Below, piece after piece: positions 1-5,286 of a stretch of 6,618 nt of DNA; position 1 is the stretch's first letter, and each line of letters opens with the position of its first letter. The position numbers were made by a program, and so were the translations under genes. This DNA is from CANGYM01 sp044372405 (lineage in GTDB: Bacteria; Pseudomonadota; Alphaproteobacteria; JAJTHO01; CANGYM01): assembly GCA_044372405.1 (NCBI GenBank), contig JBILRW010000056.1, forward strand, positions 1-6,618. Direction: 5' to 3'. The notes under the pieces are model-generated. The model was not told the DNA's origin. It did not search any database and saw only the letters and a program-made list of their open reading frames with translations.

Positions 1-39
1 TCTTCCCTCATTGTTCCCCAAATATCCTAGCGGGGGCTT

Positions 40-61
40 GGGGGGCGGCAATGAGCCCCCC
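40..61. repeat. G/C-rich hairpin downstream of ccmF
   Basis: GGGGGGC (40-46) and GCCCCCC (55-61) form a perfect 7-bp stem with an 8-nt loop, about 110 nt beyond the ccmF stop. An alternative pairing uses GGGGGCT (32-38) with AGCCCCC (54-60). Neither is followed by a T-run on either strand, so it is not a convincing intrinsic terminator. The rest of 1-168 has no supportable gene. Confidence 0.5.
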
Positions 62-168
62 AATACCAAACCCACACATCATTTTCCCCTTGACCCGAAA
101 GACAGTATCTGGTCCGGGATGACGACGAGATTCGTATATTTTTGAAAGTGAATTGGTATAAGTGCCCC

Positions 169-1956
169 TCACCCCTTCCTCTGCCGCAGCGCGGCCAAAA
201 GTCCCCCCAGGCCCATGATGCCCCAGGATAGCCAGAGGAGCGTCATTCCCGGACGAATGTGCTGGCGCACGGAAATACTCTGCCCATCTGGGGAAAAGGA
301 GGCGATGATATACCCCCGATCCTGCCACAAATCACTGATAAGGGTCATTTCTGAGGTCATGGTTTGCCGCTGCTGATAATAGCGTTTGGCCAGCGTCAGG
401 GTCGTTTGATGTCCCGATTCAATTTTATCCACATCGGCCAGCAGCCCCGTATACAGGGGAAATTTTTGTTCATAAACGCGCCGCAAGGTCAGCGTTTCGC
501 CCTCAAAAACCGCAGGGGTGTTCAGTTTTAAATCCAAAACGGCATCGCGCTGGCCATAGCCATAGGCCAAAACAGCAATGGCAAACAGCGGCATGGCCAA
601 ATGCCCCAGGGTGCGGGCCAGCTTGACACGGCGGGCTTCGCCCAAAACCGACACTAACAAAACCGCCGGCAGCAGTCCCCACAAACGCGCCCATCCGGAC
701 AGGGGCAGCGCCGCATCCAAAAGAACCCACAGAATGAGAGTTGCAACAATGGCCTTCCACCGCCAAAACGCCTTTCCCGGTAGCAACACCAACGCCCCCA
801 TGGCCAGGGCCATGAGCGGCAGTACCGTTTGATTGTAAAACCCGGCCCCCACAGATACGGGATAGTTCAGGACATAGCCGGCAAAAAACGGATAAAACAA
901 CCCCAGCGCCACCAAGGCTGCCACGGCCAAAACCAAATAATTTTGCAGTCCCATCAAAAACGGGCGAGAGCCCAGGGCCACAGGGGGATCCTCGGTTTGC
1001 GGGACTCTTGCCCGCCGCCAGCCCTGATAAACAAATCCGGTATGAATCATCAGCATCAGCAGCAGGAATAGCCCCCGAAAGGAATCCTCAGCAAAACTAT
1101 GCACGGAAATAAGGAGTCCCGATCGCACCAAAAACGTCCCCAGCCAGCACAACGACCAGGCCAGCACACTGTAAATCAGCGCGTAACGATAAAACGTGGC
1201 CCGGGTCTTGGCCTGGGGCGCGGCATGTAATAATGCGGTTAACACCAGCCAGGGCAACAACGACGCATTTTCCACCGGATCCCAAAACCACCAGCCGCCC
1301 CAGCCCAATTCGCGGTACGCCCACCAGGCCCCAAGGCCCATGCCAATGGCCAAAACACCCCAGGCCAGGGCAATCGTGAAGCGCCACAACCGCATCAGGG
1401 CGGGGCTGAGGGGAAAGGGCTGGGTGAGCAAACCATACGCCACCAAACTCACCATGGCCGTTAAGGCATACCCTGCAAACAAAATCGGCGGATGAATCAG
1501 CAAACCCTGATCATGCAGCAAAGGATTCAGGCCCAAAGCAGGCTCCCCCAGGGACGGGGCAAAGGGGGATCGGGTGAAGAGCAAATACGTCCCGATCAAA
1601 AACCCAATCAGCGCATGATAACGGCGGGCGGCGTTTTGAAAGTCTGGGGGATAATCTCTCCGCGCCAGTATGAAAAGCCCCGCCGCCGCCATCATGGCCC
1701 ACCACAAAAGCAACGATCCCTGATGATTTGCCCAGGTTGAGGCCAGGCGAAACGGGAGGCTATCCCCCCACGCGCCACTTTCCGCCACCAGGGCCAGGGA
1801 CAAATCTGACGTGGCAAATCCCCCCATCAACAGGGCAAAACACACGCACGGCATCACCGCCTGGGCCGCCCACAAACGGGGGTGCGGCGTTAACAACGTG
1901 GCAAAGGCCAAAAGAGAGGCCAGCCACAAACTGACTTCACCGAGGAGAGGGATCAT
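169..1956 (-). CDS. ccmF: Cytochrome c-type biogenesis protein CcmF (haem lyase subunit)
   Basis: This is the large integral membrane subunit of the System I haem ligation complex, which attaches haem delivered by CcmE to apocytochrome c CxxCH motifs on the periplasmic side. The 595-residue product is strongly hydrophobic throughout. The tryptophan-rich WWD signature lies at about residues 219-236 (WGGWWFWDPVENASLLPW). The four histidines expected for haem handling appear in matching contexts: H155 in LIHPPILFAGY, H244 in ALLHA, H286 in LISVHSFAED and H452 in LGHLAMPL. A soluble periplasmic stretch at about 467-570 precedes the last membrane segment. The ATG at 1954-1956 gives a full-length N-terminus, though no strong ribosome binding site precedes it. 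The protein is somewhat shorter than the roughly 640-660 residues I associate with the family. The usual NHEGS motif reads NHQGS at 77-81. No ccmE, ccmG or ccmH lies beside it. Family assignment is secure. Confidence 0.95.
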   Translation of the reverse strand: MIPLLGEVSLWLASLLAFATLLTPHPRLWAAQAVMPCVCFALLMGGFATSDLSLALVAESGAWGDSLPFRLASTWANHQGSLLLWWAMMAAAGLFILARRDYPPDFQNAARRYHALIGFLIGTYLLFTRSPFAPSLGEPALGLNPLLHDQGLLIHPPILFAGYALTAMVSLVAYGLLTQPFPLSPALMRLWRFTIALAWGVLAIGMGLGAWWAYRELGWGGWWFWDPVENASLLPWLVLTALLHAAPQAKTRATFYRYALIYSVLAWSLCWLGTFLVRSGLLISVHSFAEDSFRGLFLLLMLMIHTGFVYQGWRRARVPQTEDPPVALGSRPFLMGLQNYLVLAVAALVALGLFYPFFAGYVLNYPVSVGAGFYNQTVLPLMALAMGALVLLPGKAFWRWKAIVATLILWVLLDAALPLSGWARLWGLLPAVLLVSVLGEARRVKLARTLGHLAMPLFAIAVLAYGYGQRDAVLDLKLNTPAVFEGETLTLRRVYEQKFPLYTGLLADVDKIESGHQTTLTLAKRYYQQRQTMTSEMTLISDLWQDRGYIIASFSPDGQSISVRQHIRPGMTLLWLSWGIMGLGGLLAALRQRKG

Positions 1957-1973
1957 AGGGCCACTCTATTAGC

Positions 1974-2061
1974 CGTCATTGCGAGCAAAGCGAAGCAATC
2001 CAGAAATGCCGCCCGCGAAAAGACTGGATTGCCACGCCTCCTGCGGAGGCTCGCAATGACG
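1974..2061. repeat. Palindromic dispersed-type repeat (GTCATTGCGAGC class)
   Basis: This 88-bp near-palindrome fills most of the 139-bp gap between the deacetylase-like gene and ccmF. The outer arms CGTCATTGCGAGC (1974-1986) and GCTCGCAATGACG (2049-2061) are perfect 13-bp complements. The inner arms GCAATCCAG (1995-2003) and CTGGATTGC (2024-2032) are perfect 9-bp complements around a 20-nt loop. A further 6-bp hairpin, GCCTCC-TGC-GGAGGC, sits at 2036-2050. From memory, sequences of the form GTCATTGCGAGC...GCAATCCAG recur as interspersed repeats in many unrelated bacterial genomes. Only one copy is visible here, so its dispersal in this genome is inferred. It would be transcribed as a stable hairpin in any deacetylase-ccmF readthrough mRNA. 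Confidence 0.75.
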
Positions 2062-2095
2062 CTTTGTGTAAGTCTTATTTGATTGCCAATCAGGA

Positions 2096-3274
2096 TCAAT
2101 GCCCGCCTCCCTCAGCTTTGGGCTTGGGGGCGTCTTTCTTTTTGGGGTCTTCTTTCCTTTTTGCGTCTTTACCTTCAGGGGCATGGGCCGCGGGTTCGGG
2201 TTCAGGCTCCGGCGGTTTGGGGGCATCCAAAAACAAACGTCCTTGATAAGAAACCGGCACAAACGTCAATTGGGCATGGGTTTGGGGTAAGGCCTTTACC
2301 CACGCCGCCACCGTTTCAAAAATAATGGGATAGGGGGGTAGCAACCCCACAGCGGATCCCTGTTTCAGGGCCGTTTGGGCCAGATTTTTAAAAAACGCCT
2401 CTCGCTCCTCAATGGATTGCAAACGCAGGGTGACGTGGGTATAGGGCAGGTTTGCATTTTTGGACCGTTTTTCGTGGACCTCCGCCTGGGTTCCCTCCGC
2501 CGTATCCACATACATCAGACCCCGCGTGCCCAGTTGTCCCAAAACCAAATCCATCAGGGGGGCATCGTAACGGGCAATTTTCCCCATCATGGGAATCATC
2601 CCCATATAGCCCTGGGCCGTGGCCATTTGCTGGGTGAATTTTTCCTGATTTTTTTCAGGTAGGTTCGCCGTCAGCAGCGCCAGACTGCCCGGATCACTAT
2701 AGGGATAATTGCGCGTTTCCAGCGCCAGAGACAGCAGCGTTTCAAACCCCGCCTGGCGGGCCGTTTGCATTTGCGAAAACACCTCCCCAGCGTAGGGATT
2801 AAAGGCCAGCGCCACCCCCGGAGGCAATGTCTTTTTTGCCTGATCCAGCAGTGCCTGATTCATCCCCATTTGTTCCACCACCAGGGAAACCGTGGCATAG
2901 GGGGGATCCTGGGGCCATAAATCGGAGCGCGCATAAACCTGCCAGGGGGTGCGATCTTCCCCCGTGCCCCGCTTGGGTAAAAAGCCAAAGGCGCTGCGTT
3001 CCACCAAATCCTGAGCAATGGTGGCCACAGGGGGCGGGGCGTCGGGGACAGGAATTTCTTTGGGTAAGGTTTCCGCAGAAGCAGTAGGCGGCGTGTCTTT
3101 TTCAGACGTCACGGGGTCTGCTTTTTTCAACAGCGCCAGAACATCGGAATCCTCTTTGGTGCCCTGGAACACAAACAAAACCAGGGCCACAAACACCAAA
3201 AAAACAACGTTGAGCAAAATAATGACCCAGGGGACCAGACGAGAAACAAGAAAAGAAAAAAAACGCCGGATCAC
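2096..3274 (-). CDS. Membrane-anchored divergent polysaccharide deacetylase family protein (YibQ-like)
   Basis: The 392-residue product starts with a basic tip and one hydrophobic anchor (about residues 14-37), then a variable linker to about 110, the conserved domain (about 111-350) and a charged Pro/Lys/Glu tail (352-392). Family landmarks in order are LAFNPYA (156-162), YPYSDPGSLALL (190-201), GYMGMIPMMGKIARYDAPLM (222-241), RGLMYVDT (251-258), the GSAVGLLPPYP stretch (306-316) and FVPVS (338-342). The family has a NodB-like barrel and is periplasmic; its substrate is poorly defined. The usual Asp-Asp near the first strand reads VEQMG (133-137), and the usual GHE reads GFE (176-178), so metal-dependent catalysis is doubtful. 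The start codon is GTG at 3274-3272 and overlaps the stop of the upstream gene as GTGA, which points to translational coupling. Assignment to the family is good; function is open. Confidence 0.85.
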   Translation of the reverse strand: MIRRFFSFLVSRLVPWVIILLNVVFLVFVALVLFVFQGTKEDSDVLALLKKADPVTSEKDTPPTASAETLPKEIPVPDAPPPVATIAQDLVERSAFGFLPKRGTGEDRTPWQVYARSDLWPQDPPYATVSLVVEQMGMNQALLDQAKKTLPPGVALAFNPYAGEVFSQMQTARQAGFETLLSLALETRNYPYSDPGSLALLTANLPEKNQEKFTQQMATAQGYMGMIPMMGKIARYDAPLMDLVLGQLGTRGLMYVDTAEGTQAEVHEKRSKNANLPYTHVTLRLQSIEEREAFFKNLAQTALKQGSAVGLLPPYPIIFETVAAWVKALPQTHAQLTFVPVSYQGRLFLDAPKPPEPEPEPAAHAPEGKDAKRKEDPKKKDAPKPKAEGGGH

Positions 3275-3801
3275 AGTTTTTGTTCATCAGCAACTTTGCG
3301 TTCACGGGCCCGCGTCAAAATGGCGTCCTCCATCTGGGTGGCCATGGTGGCGTTGGGTTGTTGGTCAATCCATTCTTTTTTGTTCTGTTTTTGACGGAAA
3401 ACCGTCACTTTGATCCCGTTGGCTTCCAAGGATTTTGAGGTAATAAAAGCATTGATCTTAAACCGCTCGCCCGGGTTTTCTGGCATGACATACCAATCGG
3501 TAATAATGACCCCGCCAAAGGGATCTGCCGAGGCAATGGGCATAAACGACACGGTGTCCAGCGTGGCCTTCCACAAATACGCATTTACGCCAATACCGTT
3601 GTCTTCCGAAGCCAACCGGTCCTCAGACCCCTGGCCAAACAGAACAAAGCCCTTTTCATTGTTGGTGATGGTGCCGACTTTTTCGCGGCGCTCGCCCGTC
3701 TCCCCTTTGGGATAGCTGGGATCGCTTTTGATGTCCGGGGTGCTGCAGGATACAAAAAACAACGAAAAACACAGCAACAGGGCACAACGCAAACGTCTCA
3801 T
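3271..3801 (-). CDS. DUF3576 domain lipoprotein
   Basis: This 176-residue protein has a short lipoprotein signal: basic MRRLR, a hydrophobic core and FVSC with the acceptor cysteine at position 19. Phenylalanine at -3 is atypical for a lipobox. Ser at +2 suggests delivery to the outer membrane by the usual Lol sorting rule. The DUF3576 core runs from about 65 to 165 and includes GIGVNAYLWKATLDTVSFMP (69-88), ASADPFGGVIITDWY (90-104), ERFKINAFI (112-120) and EDAILTRAR (158-166), closely matching the pattern I recall for alphaproteobacterial members. The molecular function of the family is unknown. It overlaps the start of the deacetylase-like gene by 4 nt, so the two are probably one translational unit. 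A sigma70-like promoter lies about 60 nt upstream. The ATG at 3799-3801 places the signal peptide at the N-terminus; no clear Shine-Dalgarno is present. Confidence 0.9.
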   Translation of the reverse strand: MRRLRCALLLCFSLFFVSCSTPDIKSDPSYPKGETGERREKVGTITNNEKGFVLFGQGSEDRLASEDNGIGVNAYLWKATLDTVSFMPIASADPFGGVIITDWYVMPENPGERFKINAFITSKSLEANGIKVTVFRQKQNKKEWIDQQPNATMATQMEDAILTRARERKVADEQKL

Positions 3802-3862
3802 AAACCAACACTTTCTTGATTATCTTTTTTTCTATAGCCAACGATGGAATCTCGTTAGGGGG

Positions 3863-3891
3863 ACTATACCCCCCTTGCCTGCGCTTCGCAA
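3863..3891 (-). promoter_or_regulatory. Sigma70-like promoter for the DUF3576 operon
   Basis: On the minus strand, TTGCGA (3891-3886, 4 of 6 to the -35 consensus) is followed by exactly 17 nt and TATAGT (3868-3863, 5 of 6 to the -10 consensus). Transcription would begin near 3856 and leave a leader of roughly 55 nt before the ATG at 3801. The -35 and spacer overlap a small inverted repeat, CCCTTGC (3872-3878) with GCAAGGG (3888-3894), which could be an operator or chance. A 13-bp tandem repeat abuts the promoter on its upstream side. This is inferred from sequence match only. Confidence 0.45.
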
Positions 3892-3893
3892 GG

Positions 3894-3930
3894 GTGTGTT
3901 CTTTGTGTGTGTTCTTTGTGTGTGTTCTTT
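3894..3930. repeat. 13-bp tandem repeat, about 2.8 copies
   Basis: The plus-strand unit is GTGTGTGTTCTTT, and AAAGAACACACAC on the minus strand. Two exact copies lie at 3905-3917 and 3918-3930, and an 11-nt partial copy at 3894-3904. The array lies directly upstream of the candidate promoter of the DUF3576 operon. It could bind a regulator or be a slippage product. It is too short and has no spacers, so it is not a CRISPR array. Confidence 0.8.
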
Positions 3931-3989
3931 GGTGTCAGGGCTGTTCATTTCAAAAGAGAGACAACAGGAAGGGCGGCGGGGTGGGACGG

Positions 3990-4110
3990 TTTTCTTTTTA
4001 ACTCAAGGGGCGAGCTGGAAAAAATACCGCAGCGGCGGCCTCGGTAGAGGGCGGCGCGAGGATGATTTTTTTCGGATCGACGCAGTGAACCCCTTGAGTT
4101 AAAAAGAAAA
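3990..4110. repeat. Stem-loop 1: 21-bp perfect inverted repeat
   Basis: The left arm 3990-4010 and right arm 4090-4110 are perfectly complementary over 21 bp; the left arm contains AACTCAAGGGG and the right arm CCCCTTGAGTT. The 79-nt loop carries weaker nested pairings: GGAAAAAAT (4017-4025) with ATTTTTTTC (4065-4073, one extra T), and CCTCG (4039-4043) with CGAGG (4057-4061). The AACTCAAGGG motif is shared with the larger palindrome to its right, so the two stem-loops appear related. Confidence 0.85.
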
Positions 4111-4112
4111 AT

Positions 4113-4140
4113 GTGGGGGCGGGAGCCGCGCTCGGCCCAC
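4113..4140. repeat. Stem-loop 2: small G/C-rich hairpin
   Basis: GTGGG (4113-4117) pairs with CCCAC (4136-4140), enclosing GAGC-CGC-GCTC (4123-4133). It occupies the space between the two long inverted repeats. A run of A residues precedes it on the plus strand, and no T-run follows on either side, so it is not terminator-like. Confidence 0.55.
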
Positions 4141-4159
4141 AAGGAAAAGGCGTCCCACC

Positions 4160-4283
4160 CAGCAGGGTTTCTCTCTCAACTCAAGGGTACGCTTCGCCTC
4201 GCACCAAAAAAGCCGCCCCTTCGGGGCTGGGCTACGCCCCTTTTTTGGCGTCTCGCCCTTGACCTGAGAGAGAAACCCTGCTG
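4160..4283. repeat. Stem-loop 3: 28-bp imperfect inverted repeat
   Basis: The arms at 4160-4187 and 4256-4283 complement each other at 26 of 28 positions; the tips read CAGCAGGGTTTCTCTC and GAGAGAAACCCTGCTG. The 68-nt interior holds a second inverted pair, CCAAAAAAG (4204-4212) with CTTTTTTGG (4240-4248), and inside that a compact G/C hairpin. The left arm shares AACTCAAGGG, preceded by a T/C-rich stretch, with the left arm of stem-loop 1. Confidence 0.88.
4206..4233 (-). terminator. Intrinsic terminator for the rplM-rpsI side
   Basis: On the minus strand, AGCC and GCCCC pair with GGGGC and GGCT (a two-nucleotide bulge CA, loop GAA), giving a 9-bp G/C-rich stem followed at once by six T residues (4211-4206). 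It lies about 125 nt after the stop of the small secreted protein gene, which is on the same strand. A competing fold on the plus strand, GGGGC (4223-4227) with GCCCC (4236-4240) followed by six T residues (4241-4246), would also terminate transcription, so the site may work in both directions. It sits inside stem-loop 3, so it may have arrived with the mobile element. Confidence 0.6.
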
Positions 4284-4356
4284 CACCCACCCCGCCTTTT
4301 CATCACTTTTTTCAAATGAACAGCACTGCTTTGGTATGCTCTGCGGGACGTATGAA

Positions 4357-4746
4357 TTACTGAGGGGCCCCAGCGCCGCCAAGGGTGTCACCACCAAGGT
4401 TTTTTTCCTCCAGCAGTCGTTTTTGCACAATCACCATGCAGGTTTTGGCAATGGATTCCATGACGTCCTTGTTTTTTTCCAGGGCAGGACGGGCCCCGGT
4501 GGGGGACTGAAGTTCTTTATTAACCGCCTGATAATCGGTGTAACTGACGTTTTTCTGGGTTTCTTTCATGACGCAAGGACAATAGACCGGCCCAAACCAT
4601 GCAGGATTTTTTGTGGCCTGGGCCAAACAAGTCTCGGTTTCCTTGGCCACAACATCATCAGGGATTCTGTCATCTGCGGCGTGGGCAAAGGATGCCCCCA
4701 GAAGGCTCAAACCCATAAACACAAAAGAAAAGCGAAGCGTGTTCAT
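4357..4746 (-). CDS. Small exported four-cysteine protein of unknown function
   Basis: I do not recognise this 129-residue protein. Residues 1-23 form a Sec signal peptide (MNTLRFSF, a hydrophobic core, then AHA before cleavage at about A23/A24), so the mature protein of about 106 residues should be periplasmic. It has four cysteines: C40, C56 and C58 (as YCPC), and C103. The spacing would allow two disulfides in a helical fold, with C40-C103 plausible as a helix-linking pair; this is inference. The C-terminus is Gly-rich. I chose the ATG at 4744-4746 because it puts the signal peptide first and follows GTAGG at good spacing. An in-frame upstream ATG at 4828-4830 would add 28 unlikely residues and reach the end of rpsI. 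It starts 87 nt after rpsI and may be read with it. The first structure downstream is the inverted-repeat cluster. Confidence 0.75.
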   Translation of the reverse strand: MNTLRFSFVFMGLSLLGASFAHAADDRIPDDVVAKETETCLAQATKNPAWFGPVYCPCVMKETQKNVSYTDYQAVNKELQSPTGARPALEKNKDVMESIAKTCMVIVQKRLLEEKNLGGDTLGGAGAPQ

Positions 4747-4833
4747 AAAAAAACCTACTCTTTGAGTTCTTTGAGTGCGGAGCAAAAAAACGATGGGATA
4801 ACTCGGAAAAATTCCCCGAAAATCGCCCAAACA

Positions 4834-5268
4834 TTAACGTTTAGAGAACTGGAAGCTACGGCGGGCCTTTGCTTTACCATATTTTTTACGTTCCACCACA
4901 CGGGAATCGCGGGTTAAGAAGCCTTCCTGACGCAGAGCAGGCTTTAAGGTAGGATCATAGTTGATCAGGGCGCGACTGATGGCATGACGGACAGCGCCGG
5001 CTTGTCCAGAAAGACCGCCACCCTTAACGGTGCAAACAACATCCAATCGGCCGTCACGGCCGGTTGTTTGAAAGGGTTGGTTAATCAACATCCACAAAAC
5101 ACCACGGGCGAAATAGGCACCGGCTTCACGACCATTGACGGTGATTTTGCCCGTTCCGGATTTAATCCAAACACGCGCCACAGCATCCTTACGACGGCCC
5201 GTGGCATAGGCGCGGCCCAAGTCATCAATTTTTGGGGTTTCAGGGGCAGAAGAAGCAAGATCCGTCAT
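4834..5268 (-). CDS. rpsI: 30S ribosomal protein S9
   Basis: S9 is a small-subunit head protein whose basic C-terminal tail reaches the decoding region and contacts P-site tRNA. The 144-residue product has an N-terminal extension of about 18 residues compared with the E. coli protein, then YATGRRKDAVARVW (21-34), the S9 signature GGGLSGQAGAVRHAISRAL (83-101) and the universal tail ending in FQFSKR (139-144). It begins 18 nt after the rplM stop, the standard rplM-rpsI pairing. The ATG at 5266-5268 is preceded by an A/T-rich leader with only a weak Shine-Dalgarno. Confidence 0.98.
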   Translation of the reverse strand: MTDLASSAPETPKIDDLGRAYATGRRKDAVARVWIKSGTGKITVNGREAGAYFARGVLWMLINQPFQTTGRDGRLDVVCTVKGGGLSGQAGAVRHAISRALINYDPTLKPALRQEGFLTRDSRVVERKKYGKAKARRSFQFSKR

Positions 5269-5286
5269 AAAACACTTTTCGTTTTG

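Larger units (their letters stand above)
3936..4328. mobile_element. Putative MITE-like non-autonomous element with terminal inverted repeats
   Basis: The tips are CAGGGCTGTTCATTT (3936-3950) and the complement of CAGTGCTGTTCATTT (4314-4328), matching at 14 of 15 positions; similarity continues to about 26 bp with 22 matches. A second inverted pair, GGCGGGGTGGG (3975-3985) and CCCACCCCGCC (4286-4296), is perfect. Immediately outside the tips are CTTTGGTGT (3927-3935) and CTTTGGTAT (4329-4337), an 8-of-9 direct repeat in the position of a target-site duplication. No transposase or recognisable remnant lies inside, so movement would need an enzyme encoded elsewhere. The interior holds three stem-loops. 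I do not recognise the termini as those of a named insertion sequence. The alternative is a purely structural intergenic palindrome cluster with chance flanking similarity. Confidence 0.6.
3802..4356. other. Gene-free 555-nt gap rich in inverted repeats
   Basis: I see no credible coding region here on either strand: the open frames are short, have skewed composition and cross strong palindromes. From left to right it contains a promoter candidate, a 13-bp tandem repeat, and a MITE-like element of about 393 bp with three internal stem-loops and an intrinsic-terminator-like hairpin. The last 28 bases before the stop of the small secreted protein gene are unremarkable. Confidence 0.8.

Noticed and set aside
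32..61. An intrinsic terminator after ccmF.
   Set aside because: The stem is strong but no T-run follows on either strand.
3894..3930. A CRISPR-like array.
   Set aside because: The 13-bp units are directly contiguous, with no spacers and no cas genes.
3802..4356. A decayed transposase or hidden small gene in the gap.
   Set aside because: No frame shows transposase-like motifs, a plausible start with ribosome binding site, or composition like the neighbouring genes.
4747..4830. An earlier in-frame ATG (4828-4830) for the small exported protein.
   Set aside because: It would put 28 residues rich in Arg, Thr and Gln before a normal signal peptide and nearly abut the rpsI stop; the ATG at 4746 has a better ribosome binding site.
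4747..4833. A terminator between rpsI and the small exported protein gene.
   Set aside because: The only hairpin seen (around GGAATTTTTCC on the minus strand) is weak and lacks a following T-run, so readthrough is equally likely.
4111..4917. A 268-codon open frame on the plus strand.
   Set aside because: It runs antisense through the inverted repeats, the small exported protein gene and the end of rpsI; its product has no recognisable domain and simply mirrors those sequences.
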